Notes: a model not told the origin generated them from the sequence alone. 64,000 nt of DNA from DATGKG01 sp963851325 (GCA_963851325.1 CAWKOR010000001.1:2604001-2668000), one strand, 5' to 3'. Positions 17,983 to 27,178 are shown, counted from the first letter of the stretch. Made by a program: numbers and translations.

Positions 17983-19099
17983 TCAGCGATCGGAGGGCCG
18001 TTCGCCGGTGAGGCGACGGCTGGTTTTGGCATCGCGGTAAATCAGTTCCGCATCGGTCGTCAAATCGGTCTGCGCTGATTCCACCACGGTATGATGGGCC
18101 GATAGACGGCAGATTGGGTCGGCTTCCGCAGCATTGCCGGCGAGCATGAAGGCCTGGCATCGACAGCCGCCGAAATCGATGTCTTTGCGGACGCAACTAC
18201 GACACGGCTCAAGCATCCACGCATCGCCGCGAAAGGCATTCAGACCGGGCGAATCGCGCCAAATATTCGCCAGCGAGCCGGCGCGGACGGTTTCGAAGCT
18301 CAGCCCGGGAATGACCTTAGCGGCATGACAAGGCAACACCTCACCGGCGGGGTTGATGCACATGTAGCTGCGACCCCATCCACCCATGCACGGCTTCGGC
18401 TCGCCCGAGAGATAGTCGTTCTGCACGAATACGATTTCGAGGGTGCCGCGATATTTCGGGAATTTCCTCGAGTGCGATTTCTTGGGCGCGGAGATACTGC
18501 TCTCGCGTCGGCATAAGTGCGCGGCGATTTTCCGCCCCCCACGCATAGAATTGGGTATTCGCCAATTCGAGCCGCTGCGCACCGAGCTCGGACGCGAGGC
18601 GAATCAATTCGGGAATCTCTTCGATGTTGAGCCGATGGATCACGACGTTGAGCGTAAACGGAAAACCCAGACTGGTGATGAGGCGGGCGACCTCGAGCTT
18701 CTTCTGATGAGATCGCACCCCGGCCACCGTCTCGGCGTTCTTTATCGAGGCGCCCTGGATGCTCAGTTGGATATGCTCGAGGCCGGCATCGCGAAATCGG
18801 CGGAGTTTCTCTTCGTCGAGCAGCGTCCCACCGGTAATCAGGTTGGTGTACAGATCGCAGCCGCGCGCATGGCGAATCAGTTCGGTGAGATCATCGCGCA
18901 GCATCGGCTCGCCACCCGACAGATGCAGTTGCACCACGCCAAGTTCCGCAGCTTCGGAAAAGGTGCGGCACCAGTCCGACGTGGAAAGCTCGTCGCGGGT
19001 GCGTGCGAAATCCACCGGATTGCTGCAATAGAGGCATCGCAGCGGACATCGATAGGTGAGTTCGGCGACGAGAGTATAAGGGCGGGGCGCGGCGCTCAT
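17983..19099 (-). pseudogene. pqqE: PqqE radical SAM enzyme of PQQ synthesis, single-base frameshift
   Basis: PqqE crosslinks Glu and Tyr of PqqA. The first part, from the ATG at 19099, has the radical SAM motif CPLRCLYCSN and HLSGGEPMLRDD. It runs in frame to ALEEIPE near 18455 and then breaks. The next frame resumes KYRGTLEIVFVQNDYLSGEP and carries the SPASM region CMGGWGRSYM, LPCHAAKVIPG, EPCRSC and GGCRCQAF to 17983. The offset equals one extra base within about 18451-18460. The repaired length of about 371 aa is normal. All other pqq genes are intact, so a sequencing or assembly error is at least as likely as decay. Confidence 0.9.
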
Positions 19100-19374
19100 T
19101 GCAGGAGTCCTCGCGCGCGAATCGAAGCGAGGAATTGGTCCACCTCGGCGATCAGGGTATCGCGATCGGCGCCGCGAAATTGTTGCGTGAGACCATCGAC
19201 GATTTGTTCGATCGAACGCTCCCCATCGCACATCCGCACGATGGCCGCGCCAGTCTCATTCAGCATCAGCGCTGCCTCGGGGAACAGGATCATCTCCTGG
19301 TTCGCGACCGGATCGAATTTGAGCCGCGCCCTCGATGCGAGCCGCGGGCGCCATTTAGCTTCGCCATCCATCAA
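19096..19374 (-). CDS. pqqD: PqqD peptide chaperone
   Basis: 92-aa PqqD, which binds PqqA and presents it to PqqE. Family features are an early RPRLASRARLKFDPV, ILFPEAALMLNETGAAIVRMCDGERSIEQIVDGL and a C-terminal helix DTLIAEVDQFL. It overlaps both neighbours by 4 bp (ATGA at 19096-19099 with pqqE and 19371-19374 with pqqC), a tightly coupled operon. Confidence 0.93.
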   Translation of the reverse strand: MMDGEAKWRPRLASRARLKFDPVANQEMILFPEAALMLNETGAAIVRMCDGERSIEQIVDGLTQQFRGADRDTLIAEVDQFLASIRARGLLQ

Positions 19375-20123
19375 AGTTTCCGCGTGTCATGCCAAAGCGG
19401 CGGCAGAAATCCCGGCGAGACGTAAGCATAGTGGATCGCATCGAGCAGGCCCCACAGGATGTGGCATTTGATGGTAAGCGCCTCGGCCGCACGATCTTGC
19501 ATCTCGCGCGTGGTGCAATGCGCGACGACGTACTGCAGGCCGAAGTCGGAATCGCGTGCGGCCAGGGTCAGGCGGCCGCGGAAATAGTCGAGGCCGCGGC
19601 TATCAAGCCACGGATAGAGCTTCTCCAAGGCGACGATTCGATCCGCCATCAACACGGGCGCGAACAATTCCGTGAGCGACGATGCCACCGCTTCGGTGAG
19701 CGAGCGCGTCGCGCACAGATTCACATACGCATCGACGGCGAAGCGCGCGCCCGGCAGCACATAGCGGAGGCTGGCAACATCGGCGACCTCGAGGCCCGCG
19801 GCCTCGGCGAGGCGGTACCATTTGCTGATGCCGCCTTCGACGTCGCCGATGCCGTCGTGATCGGTAATGCGGGAAATCCACGCGCGGCGAAATTCGCGGT
19901 CGTCAGCCTTCGCAAGGATGGTCGCGTCTTTCTTGGGGATGCTCCACTGATAGTAGAAACGATTTTCGATCCACGCCTGCAGTTGGCGCTTGGTCAGCTT
20001 GCCCTGATGCATGAGGACGTGAAACGGATGCTTGTCGTGATAGGCGGCGGCGCCAATCGCGCGCAACCTCGCAACGAAATCATCCGGTGAGTCGGGCGGC
20101 TGCGTCGCTTCAGTTTCGCTCAT
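19371..20123 (-). CDS. pqqC: PqqC pyrroloquinoline-quinone synthase
   Basis: 250-aa cofactor-free oxidase catalysing the final ring closure and oxidation to PQQ. Diagnostic stretches are YHDKHPFHVLMHQGKL, ENRFYYQWSIPKKDA, DHDGIGDVEGGISKWYRLAEA and KCHILWGLLDAIHYAYV. Length matches the family. It lies between pqqB (17 bp) and pqqD (overlap). Confidence 0.96.
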   Translation of the reverse strand: MSETEATQPPDSPDDFVARLRAIGAAAYHDKHPFHVLMHQGKLTKRQLQAWIENRFYYQWSIPKKDATILAKADDREFRRAWISRITDHDGIGDVEGGISKWYRLAEAAGLEVADVASLRYVLPGARFAVDAYVNLCATRSLTEAVASSLTELFAPVLMADRIVALEKLYPWLDSRGLDYFRGRLTLAARDSDFGLQYVVAHCTTREMQDRAAEALTIKCHILWGLLDAIHYAYVSPGFLPPLWHDTRKL

Positions 20124-20140
20124 TGCTCAGGGCTCCCAGC

Positions 20141-21043
20141 TCAAACGATGAAGTCCATGCCGTCTTCGGCGACTTCCCATCCCGCCGTCTCGATTGCGCG
20201 GCGCTCGGGCGAGGCCTCATCGAGAATGGGGTTGGTGTTGTTCACGTGAGTATAGACCTTTCTGGCGCGAAGGTGGGCGAGCCGCGCGAGGCTGCCGTCG
20301 GGTCCGTCGATTGGAACATGCCCCATCGCCAGGGATGTACGGCTTCCCACACCCTGGCGCGCCATTTCGTCGTCGGACCAGAAGCTCCCATCGAACAGGA
20401 CGCAATCGCATCCCGCAGTCGCGGCGATGAGCGCTTCTCCAATCCGCTTTATCGCGGGCACGTATAGAATTGACGAACGGCTTTGGTCGTCGATGATTCT
20501 GTAGGCGACTGTGGCTTCCTCGAGGCCATCAGATGGAGTTTTGACGTAGGTCGGTATCTTACCGTCGACGAAAACCGCCTCGTAGGTGAGGTTAGTCTCG
20601 CGATTTGTTTCCGGCTGATGATTCTGGATTTCGGCCCACGAAAATTTTCCCGCGGCCGTCAGCGCCTCGAATATGGGATTCGCTGCGAACACCCATTCAT
20701 AGACCCGCCGAGTACATCGAAGCGGTATGGTCTGCGTTTCGCGAAGCGACAGCAATCCGGTGACGTGATCGAGTTCTGCATCCGTCAACAGCACGGACGC
20801 GATCGATGATCCCCTCGCGGTCTCCTTCGGAAGCAGTTCCGGGAACGACGAAATCTGAGTGCGAAGATCAGGGCTGGCGTTAAGCAACAGCCATTGCGAG
20901 CCGTTACCGCTTACCGCGATAGAGCACTGCGACCGCGCCTTCGCGCGAAGCGTGCCGCTTCTCAGCCCATAGCAATTGCGGCAGTTGCAGTTCCATTGCG
21001 GAAAGCCGCCGCCCGCCGCGGAGCCGAGAATATGGACCCGCAC
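20141..21043 (-). CDS. pqqB: PqqB metallo-hydrolase of PQQ synthesis
   Basis: 300-aa MBL-fold PqqB, which hydroxylates the processed Glu-Tyr intermediate. GTG start. It shows HILGSAAGGGFPQWNCNC with the Cys-rich zinc knuckle CNCRNCYG, LLNASPDLRTQI, LLTDAELDHVTGLLSLRE and KVYTHVNNTNPIL. It starts 12 bp after pqqA. Confidence 0.96.
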   Translation of the reverse strand: MRVHILGSAAGGGFPQWNCNCRNCYGLRSGTLRAKARSQCSIAVSGNGSQWLLLNASPDLRTQISSFPELLPKETARGSSIASVLLTDAELDHVTGLLSLRETQTIPLRCTRRVYEWVFAANPIFEALTAAGKFSWAEIQNHQPETNRETNLTYEAVFVDGKIPTYVKTPSDGLEEATVAYRIIDDQSRSSILYVPAIKRIGEALIAATAGCDCVLFDGSFWSDDEMARQGVGSRTSLAMGHVPIDGPDGSLARLAHLRARKVYTHVNNTNPILDEASPERRAIETAGWEVAEDGMDFIV

Positions 21044-21055
21044 AAAAAGCCGAGC

Positions 21056-21205
21056 TTATGACTCCGAATTGCTATCCGACGCCGTCTCGATAACCGGCCG
21101 ATTCGGAATCCGAACCTTGCCGGTCTCCGGGAGCGCGGAACTGTAGCAGTTGATCTCCGCATCGCAGCGGAGCTCGACAAATTCTGGTGTTTTCCAATCG
21201 TTCAT
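21056..21205 (-). CDS. pqqA: PqqA precursor peptide
   Basis: 49-aa ribosomal precursor of PQQ. It opens MNDWKTPEFVELRCDAEINCY and contains the required E-x3-Y pair at Glu17 and Tyr21, the atoms that become PQQ. It has an unusually long acidic tail after Tyr21 (ending SDSNSES); many PqqA peptides are 22-30 aa. It directly precedes pqqB and follows a good sigma-70-like promoter. Confidence 0.92.
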   Translation of the reverse strand: MNDWKTPEFVELRCDAEINCYSSALPETGKVRIPNRPVIETASDSNSES

Positions 21206-21227
21206 AATGATGTGACCCCGTTCGGTA

Positions 21228-21257
21228 ATTATACGCGAAGCTCTTCTTCTTGAGCAA
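21228..21257 (-). promoter_or_regulatory. Predicted sigma-70 type promoter of pqqABCDE
   Basis: On the minus strand a perfect TATAAT -10 (21233-21228) lies 18 bp downstream of TTGCTC (21257-21252). Transcription would begin near 21221, giving a short leader of about 15 nt before the pqqA ATG at 21205. Confidence 0.65.
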
Positions 21258-21340
21258 GCCAAATTTCTCTAGAGCAAACTAAACCGCTATGAAGATGTCG
21301 TCAACCGACCTTGGCCAGCTTAACCCTCGACCCAAAGTCG

Positions 21341-22108
21341 TCAAGTAGCTGAGGTGCCGCCATCCACCATATATACCCCGCCGGTGCAGTAGCTGCTCTG
21401 GTCGGATGCGAGAAACAGCATGACGTCGGCCACCTCCTCCGGGTTCCCATAGCGTCCGAGCGGCACGGCGCCCTGAACCTGCTCCTTGGCTTGCCCCGGA
21501 TGACCCGGCGCGAACATCTCCTCGATCGAGCGCATCATCCGGGTTTCAATCGGCGCGGGGTTCACCGTGTTGACCCGGATCTTGAGGGGAGCGCATTCGA
21601 GCGCCGCCGTGCGCATCATGCCGATCACGGCGTGTTTGCTGGTCACGTATGCCGACATGCCGCCATAGCCGTGGATGCCGGCCGTCGATGAGGTGATTAC
21701 GATGCTTCCGCCGCCGCCCTTGGCCATCACCGGAATCACGTGCTTTAGACCAAGCCATACCCCGCGAACGTTGACCGCGATGACCTTATCGAAGACTTCG
21801 ATCGGGTAATCGGGAATCGGCTTGAAGTTGCCCTCGATACCGGCGTTGGCGAGGTATATATCGATGCGGCCATAGCGTTCGACCGCGGTCTTGACGTAGC
21901 GCTGGGTATCCTCGTCGCTGGTCACATCGGCGCAGACCAAGCTTGCATGCTTCTCGCCTATCGCGTCAACGGCGCCGCGCAATGCCCGCTCTTCGAGGTC
22001 GACCAACAGCACCTTGGCTCCCTCATCGACCAATCGTTTCGCCGCCGCGCGTCCGATTCCGCCTGAGCCACCGGTGATTACTGCCACGCGACCATCCAGC
22101 TTACCCAT
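21341..22108 (-). CDS. SDR family oxidoreductase
   Basis: 255-aa classical short-chain dehydrogenase: TGGSGGIG cofactor loop, DV at the adenine site, NAG, catalytic Ser in TSSTAG, SAYVTSK Tyr/Lys pair, and the family C-terminus CTGGVYMVDGG. A GGAGG ribosome-binding site precedes the ATG. It stands alone between the pqq promoter and a tandem repeat; substrate unknown. Confidence 0.92.
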   Translation of the reverse strand: MGKLDGRVAVITGGSGGIGRAAAKRLVDEGAKVLLVDLEERALRGAVDAIGEKHASLVCADVTSDEDTQRYVKTAVERYGRIDIYLANAGIEGNFKPIPDYPIEVFDKVIAVNVRGVWLGLKHVIPVMAKGGGGSIVITSSTAGIHGYGGMSAYVTSKHAVIGMMRTAALECAPLKIRVNTVNPAPIETRMMRSIEEMFAPGHPGQAKEQVQGAVPLGRYGNPEEVADVMLFLASDQSSYCTGGVYMVDGGTSAT

Positions 22109-22128
22109 GTTCTCGCCTCCGACGCTCC

Positions 22129-22200
22129 AAGTTCATTCGCAAGTTCATTCGCAAGTTCATTCGCAGATTCATTCGCAGGTTCATTCGTATGTTCATTCGT
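22129..22200. repeat. 12-bp tandem repeat, six copies
   Basis: Six head-to-tail copies of a 12-bp unit: three exact AAGTTCATTCGC, then AGATTCATTCGC, AGGTTCATTCGT and ATGTTCATTCGT, with a partial seventh. It lies just upstream of the SDR start on its 5' side, and just before the gene wreckage from 22262. No coding role is credible. Confidence 0.92.
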
Positions 22201-22261
22201 ATGTTAGTGGCCGTGCTGAAATCCTCAAAACGGAACGTCTCATCTTGGCTCTTTCGTTTCA

Positions 22262-23148
22262 TAAGTAGGCGCTCGCCTTGCCGCGCGAAACCGAGAACGT
22301 TTCCAGCACCATCGAGCCTGCCGCGCTGGTCGCTTTGTACTCGAAGAACAGCAGCGATTTGCCGGTGCCTGCTTCCGCCATCGCCGCCCCGATCTGTACC
22401 CCTCATCGATTTGCTGCATGGCTATTTCAAGATCGTCAGCGAAGATGCGCACCACCAGTGCACCCTCGTCGAGAAGCACCTGGTAAGTCTCTTCCATAAA
22501 TTCATCAACAAACCGCGAAAGCGATCGAGGCAATTCACTCCGAACGGATCGAGGACCATTCCAGCGAGCTGGCGCATCACGCAATACCCCCCAATAACGC
22601 TGTGAGAGGATCGCATATGCGCAGTCGACTGCGGAGCAGGCGAAGGCCCGCTCCGATCACGGCGAGGCGAGCGGGATGCTGGACGCTGTCATGGAAACCG
22701 GCCTCGCCGGCTTCCACCAGATCGGCGGAGTTCCGAGGCAGCAATACGCAATCGCTTGCCTCGCACAAATCGACACGCGGATAAGCCGTACCGATAATGC
22801 GCCGACGATGCTGGATGAGGCTCTGGCTCGCGTCGAACGTAGCGGCGAAAAGGTGGATCTCACTGAAATTCTGCCCCTTAGAGGTGAAGTAGTTCTTGCG
22901 CATGACGCCTCAGCAACAGCCGAGGCCGAGCGACGCATCCGCGCCTGCCGCCCCAGGTCGCTCGTGCTCAAGAGGCCAAATGGTGCGAACTTCGGACCGT
23001 GACCACCCTCGCCCGGCTGCTCACCAAGCAGGGTAGGCGCGACAAGGCGCGCGCGATGCTATTCGATGTTTACAGCTGGTTCACCGTGGGCTTCGACAGC
23101 GCCGACCTGAAACCCGCCAAGGCTCTCCTCGAGAGACTGGACTCATAG
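22262..23148 (+). pseudogene. Rearranged remnant of adenylate/guanylate cyclase-type ATPase-TPR protein
   Basis: Pieces of one large cyclase/AAA-ATPase/TPR protein (COG3899-like) survive in scrambled form. On the minus strand 22399-22262 encodes the P-loop part (AAMAEAGTGKSLLFFEYKA ... SVSRGKASAYL). Directly abutting on the plus strand from 22399 is the next part, PLIDLLHGYFKIVSED. Further pieces are AIHSERIEDHSSELAHHA (22515-22583), GLAGFHQIGGVPRQQYAIAC ... DEALARVERSGEKVD from 22622, and, after another frameshift, ELRTVTTLARLLTKQGRRDK ... YSWFTVGFDSADLKPAKALL to a TAG at 23148. The N-terminal cyclase domain is gone. It contains an inversion, deletions and frameshifts: dead. Confidence 0.85.
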
Positions 23149-23209
23149 TCAGTTTCCGTCGGCTCCGTGCACCCGAATCGGTTTCGAGGAATCATCGAGC
23201 TTTGCGTTC

Positions 23210-23998
23210 TCAGTCGTCGTCGCAGGTCGTTACGCCCGTGACGGTAAAGCGCTGCGTAAAATCCGTTTTTGCGCGCGCGTCGGAAACCAGCGACAGGTCG
23301 ATGCCGGTGTAAAGGTAGCCGTATGGTGAAGCGGTACAGACGACTGGAATCGGATTGTAGGTAACCGTCACCGAACAGGTCGATCCGGGCGCAACGGCGG
23401 GAGGACAGGTTATTCCCGAGACGAACGCACTACCAGGAGCCGGAGTTATGGTTCCGAAGGTCTGGGCTATTACCGCGGCTCCGGCGACATTGAGATCAAT
23501 GTCTCCATCGCTGATGAAGGTCGCGATGACCGAGTACGGGGCGTCAGGGATCACAGCGTAGCCGCCATTGGGCGTCTGCCATGTGTAATGTGACGAAGGC
23601 GTCGAAACGAAACCGAAGCCGCGGTCCGCTCCGGTAGTGCTGGTCCCATTGCTCGCATAGACCGTCTCCGTCCCGCTCTGATAGAGCACTGGCGGAACGG
23701 TCGGTCCCCCGGCCGTCATGCCCAACAGATTGCCGTACAGGTCCCAGGTGCAGGTGTTGTAGTGAGGGGTCACTTTGGGACGGCAACCGCGACCCGAACA
23801 CGCGCCATAGCTGGTGTAGCTGCAATTCCCAACCACTGTATCTCCGACAAACTCGTAGCCTGCAACGACCAGCCCGCGTGCGCCCGACTGCGGTGTGAAC
23901 TGGAGATGATATTCATAGGCAAATGCTGTATGCCCTATACCAACCAAAATCAGGATGACAGATGCACCAATCAAGAGCTTCAAGGATGATTTTTTCAT
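23210..23998 (-). CDS. Secreted Cys-containing protein of unknown function
   Basis: 262 aa with a clear signal peptide (KKSSLKLLIGASVILILVGI ... AFAYE). The mature part is Gly/Thr/Ser-rich with several Cys (GNCSYTSYGACSGRGC) and a late segment TCPPAVAPGSTCSVTVTYNP typical of HYDIN/ASPM-like beta-sandwich repeats in surface proteins. It ends CDDD. I do not recognise a family. It follows the TonB-dependent receptor on the same strand (155-bp gap). Confidence 0.7.
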   Translation of the reverse strand: MKKSSLKLLIGASVILILVGIGHTAFAYEYHLQFTPQSGARGLVVAGYEFVGDTVVGNCSYTSYGACSGRGCRPKVTPHYNTCTWDLYGNLLGMTAGGPTVPPVLYQSGTETVYASNGTSTTGADRGFGFVSTPSSHYTWQTPNGGYAVIPDAPYSVIATFISDGDIDLNVAGAAVIAQTFGTITPAPGSAFVSGITCPPAVAPGSTCSVTVTYNPIPVVCTASPYGYLYTGIDLSLVSDARAKTDFTQRFTVTGVTTCDDD

Positions 23999-24153
23999 GG
24001 GCGGAACACTCCAAGGCCGGTTGAATGCGCCGGACAGTAGCGATTTTCTACCGACCGAACAAGTACGAAATCGCTGAGAGTTTGGTCGGAATCACGCGGA
24101 CATTTGTCGGCCCAAAGGTGAGCGGGTTCCGCTCGAGAAATTAAACCACATCG

Positions 24154-26583
24154 CTACGGAGACGGCGCGCGGGTCAGCGGAATCGTGATGCCTCCGTAGA
24201 GTGCGCGCCTGGGACCGTAGGCCGGCGACGCGACGCCGATGCCGGTGCCGTTGCGAATCTGGTAGGTGCGGTCGAACACATTGATCATGCTGAGGCGGCA
24301 TTGGGCCTCGCCGAATTGCGGCAACGGGATACTTCGCACGATTCCCGCATTGAATTGCAGGATCGGCGGCAACTCGCCGGAGTTTGCGAAGCCACGGCGA
24401 TATCCGCTGCCCCAGATCGCATCGCCGGTGAATAGAAAGCCCCACCATTTGTAGGATGCGCCCGCCGAGCCGGTGAACATCTGGTTGTCATCCAGCGTGA
24501 CCCAGTGATTGGCGATGTAGCTGATTTCGTCTGCATCGTCGGCCAGAAACGCCCCCGCATTGATGTATTTCGCCTGCAGCACGGTATACGAAAAGTTGAG
24601 ATATGCGTTTAGCGCTTCGTAACCATACGCCATGCTGAAATCGGAACCCCATGCGCGGCTGCGCCGATAGGTCAGCGGCGCGGTAACCAGGGTGCTGCCC
24701 AACTGCCCAAGGTCGAGTTGATTGTGCCCCAGCTTGAAAAATCCATCGAGGCCGAGATTCAGATGCTCGAAGATGCGCTGCCGGATGCCCACATCGAAAT
24801 AATCGTCGGTCTCGGCACCGATGCGATCATTACCGCTGTTCGCCGGCGCGGCGCCGGTAGTGTTGGCGAATTTTTCAACCGTGCCGAGCGCGACCTGGTC
24901 GAATGGCGGTACTTTGAAGTAACGCGCGTATCCGCCGTGCAGGATGGTTCCGCGCCTCACCTCATACTCCACTCCGAGGCGCGGACTTAGCTGATTGCGG
25001 GTCACAAACGCGCTCATCCAGTCCCAGCGCGCGCCAAAGTTGATGGTCAGATTCGGGATCGGGCGCCATTCATCCTGCAGGTAGAATCCCAATAGCCATG
25101 CAATTTGATTGTTGTTATCGACGATCGAGATGGGATTCGAACTACTTTGCATCCCGTTGGTCGCCGGAAAGGTCTCCGCATGCTCATCGAGCTCGACCGC
25201 TTCGCCGCTGAGATAGAATCCGGCGCCGATCGTGTGATGCGAATCGAGCTGGTAACTGGTGTCTTCCTGGATGCCGTTGACGAAGCCAGTGTGGAAAATT
25301 TTCGCTGCGATGCCGTTGTAGATGAGGTCGCCTTGCCGATCCGGATCGAAGCTCAGGACGTAGTAGCGGCTGAACGCCGCCAGTTGATAGGTGGTTCTGT
25401 CCCCGAGACTGCCCTGCAGCGCCAGAATTCCGTAGTAACTCTGCTCCAACTCGGTATCGGTGACTTGGGCCGAAGGATAAACCGGCACCCCTGCCAGATC
25501 GAACTCCTGCTCGAGACCCGGCTGCGGCGGGACCTGGAAGTAACTGATGGCGGTTCCTGTCATCAACGATAGCCGTGTTTCCGGATTGATCAGGTAGGAC
25601 AGGTTGGAGAATCCCTGACCCTGATCCGAATGATCATGACGTGGGGTTGGACTGGTGGTCGGCGACTGCAAGCCCAGATCGGTGCGAAGATAGTATCCGC
25701 TGGCGTAGTAGCTGAAGTTACCCACGCATCCGCCGAGCTCGAAACTCGGCTCCAGGGTGCCGCGCTGTCCGCCATAGAGGTCGAGGTTATTCAAAGACGC
25801 GCCACCATCGACGCATCCATCTTTGGTGTGAATGTCGACCACTCCTTCATTGCGATAGCCGATCTCGGCCGGCATGACACCGGTTAGCAACGTGAGGCTA
25901 TGCACGAAGCGCGGACTGAAAATCTCGCCGAAGCTGGTAACCGCATCGGGGAGGAAAACGTTGTTGATCCGGTATTGGACGCCGCCGCCATTCTCACCAT
26001 GGATATGAATCTGCCCCTGACCCTGACCATAGGAGTCCTGGCTCACGCCGGGCGCCTGCTGCAGAACCTGCGCGAGGGAGGAGTTCTGTCCTTGCGGCAA
26101 CCGGTGAATCGACTCGCGGTCGAAATGATAGGCAGAGCTGCCGGTCTCCGGCGAGAGATCGTTGAGGGCGCGATCGAACCGCGGCGCCAACACCTCAAGG
26201 GTGAGCGGCTTCTTCGCCGCCATGGTGAGAACTATCGGCTTCGACGCGTTTCCGGCGGTTACGGATACGGCCAACGCGGCGGGCTCGAATTCCTGCTTCG
26301 CTACCGTGAGCTCGAAGGTTCCGGGAGCGGCGCGGAGGACGAATTTTCCATTGCGATCCGAACGCGTGCGCGCCGCCAGATGACCGTTGGCCGTTTTGAG
26401 CACGACCTCGGCATCGCTAATGGGATGCCCCAGGGAATCATTGATAGTGCCCGCGATTTTCTGCTGAGGCGTAGCCGGATTGGCATCCGCCGCCATTACC
26501 GATTGAGCGAATCCTCCGAAGAGTAACAGCGCAATCGACATGCTGATGAGCGACCAGCCTGAGGTGGAATATCCGCGGCGCAA
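24154..26583 (-). CDS. TonB-dependent receptor with N-terminal carboxypeptidase-regulatory-like domain
   Basis: 809-aa outer-membrane receptor. TTG start after GAGGGG (an alternative ATG is 14 codons in), then a signal peptide (LLLFGGFAQSVMA). Residues about 40-125 form a CarboxypepD_reg-like domain (IAGTINDSLGHPISDAEVVL), then a plug (LAQVLQQAPGVSQDSYGQGQ, IHIHGENGG) and a 22-strand-type barrel rich in Tyr/Gly to the C-terminus. No FecA-like signalling domain is seen. Ligand unknown; uptake of a metal chelate or polycyclic substrate is possible. Confidence 0.88.
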   Translation of the reverse strand: MRRGYSTSGWSLISMSIALLLFGGFAQSVMAADANPATPQQKIAGTINDSLGHPISDAEVVLKTANGHLAARTRSDRNGKFVLRAAPGTFELTVAKQEFEPAALAVSVTAGNASKPIVLTMAAKKPLTLEVLAPRFDRALNDLSPETGSSAYHFDRESIHRLPQGQNSSLAQVLQQAPGVSQDSYGQGQGQIHIHGENGGGVQYRINNVFLPDAVTSFGEIFSPRFVHSLTLLTGVMPAEIGYRNEGVVDIHTKDGCVDGGASLNNLDLYGGQRGTLEPSFELGGCVGNFSYYASGYYLRTDLGLQSPTTSPTPRHDHSDQGQGFSNLSYLINPETRLSLMTGTAISYFQVPPQPGLEQEFDLAGVPVYPSAQVTDTELEQSYYGILALQGSLGDRTTYQLAAFSRYYVLSFDPDRQGDLIYNGIAAKIFHTGFVNGIQEDTSYQLDSHHTIGAGFYLSGEAVELDEHAETFPATNGMQSSSNPISIVDNNNQIAWLLGFYLQDEWRPIPNLTINFGARWDWMSAFVTRNQLSPRLGVEYEVRRGTILHGGYARYFKVPPFDQVALGTVEKFANTTGAAPANSGNDRIGAETDDYFDVGIRQRIFEHLNLGLDGFFKLGHNQLDLGQLGSTLVTAPLTYRRSRAWGSDFSMAYGYEALNAYLNFSYTVLQAKYINAGAFLADDADEISYIANHWVTLDDNQMFTGSAGASYKWWGFLFTGDAIWGSGYRRGFANSGELPPILQFNAGIVRSIPLPQFGEAQCRLSMINVFDRTYQIRNGTGIGVASPAYGPRRALYGGITIPLTRAPSP

Positions 26584-26692
26584 CGAACCCCTCGCATCCT
26601 GTGAGGGTGATAGTGTGTGAATTCCTACCTCCGCTCAAGCAGCGACATGCGTCGGAGATGGTGGCGACGAGTTTCTTAGTTGCCGGGTGCAG

Positions 26693-27166
26693 CTACTCGC
26701 TGAACTTCCAGGTATTCGCGGCGGTGCCGCTGACGCGCCATCGAGGCATCACGATTTTCGGGTCACCGGTTTCTTCGAACAGCACTTCAGCCGGCAGCCC
26801 GATTGCAACTTCGGATTCATCGTTGGTCATGACGCCCGCGACGCGCGTCACACTGCCATCAGCCTCTTTGCAATCATCCAACTCGATAATCGCGACGACG
26901 TATGGCACCGCGCCGACGAATGCGCCGACGATCGGCTGCGTAACCACGACGTAGCTGTGGATCACGCCCTTGCCCGCGGTTTCGAACCAATCGATATCCA
27001 TCGAGGTGCACTTGCTGCATGCGGGAATGTTGGGCGGAAACCATTTGTGGCCGCATTTGTTGCATTTCCGTACGAGATACTTGCGCTGGCGCGTTCCGGC
27101 CCACCATTCGTGGGTGTCCGGATCGGGAAGGATGCGCAGCTTCGAATAGTCAATTGTGACAGCCAT
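26693..27166 (-). CDS. DUF35 Zn-ribbon/OB-fold protein, second copy
   Basis: 157 aa with zinc ribbon Cys35, Cys38, Cys50, Cys53 and an OB-fold (KGVIHSYVVVTQPIVGAF, VPYVVAIIELDD). It lies 12 bp downstream of a thiolase-like gene, the reverse gene order to the pair at 13214-14787 and with little sequence similarity beyond the fold, so not a recent duplication. Probably the obligate partner of the upstream thiolase-like protein. Confidence 0.9.
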   Translation of the reverse strand: MAVTIDYSKLRILPDPDTHEWWAGTRQRKYLVRKCNKCGHKWFPPNIPACSKCTSMDIDWFETAGKGVIHSYVVVTQPIVGAFVGAVPYVVAIIELDDCKEADGSVTRVAGVMTNDESEVAIGLPAEVLFEETGDPKIVMPRWRVSGTAANTWKFSE

Positions 27167-27178
27167 TTCCGCAACTCC

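Noticed and set aside
22129..22200. Possible CRISPR array
   Set aside because: Units are 12 bp, contiguous and without spacers; no cas genes in the window.
22014..22268. Plus-strand frame reading repeated VHSQ units (or RMNL on the other strand)
   Set aside because: The repeating peptide is only the 12-bp tandem DNA repeat translated; no start signal or homology.
22577..22903. Minus-strand frame in the gene-remnant region
   Set aside because: Antisense to the TPR remnant; no homology of its own.
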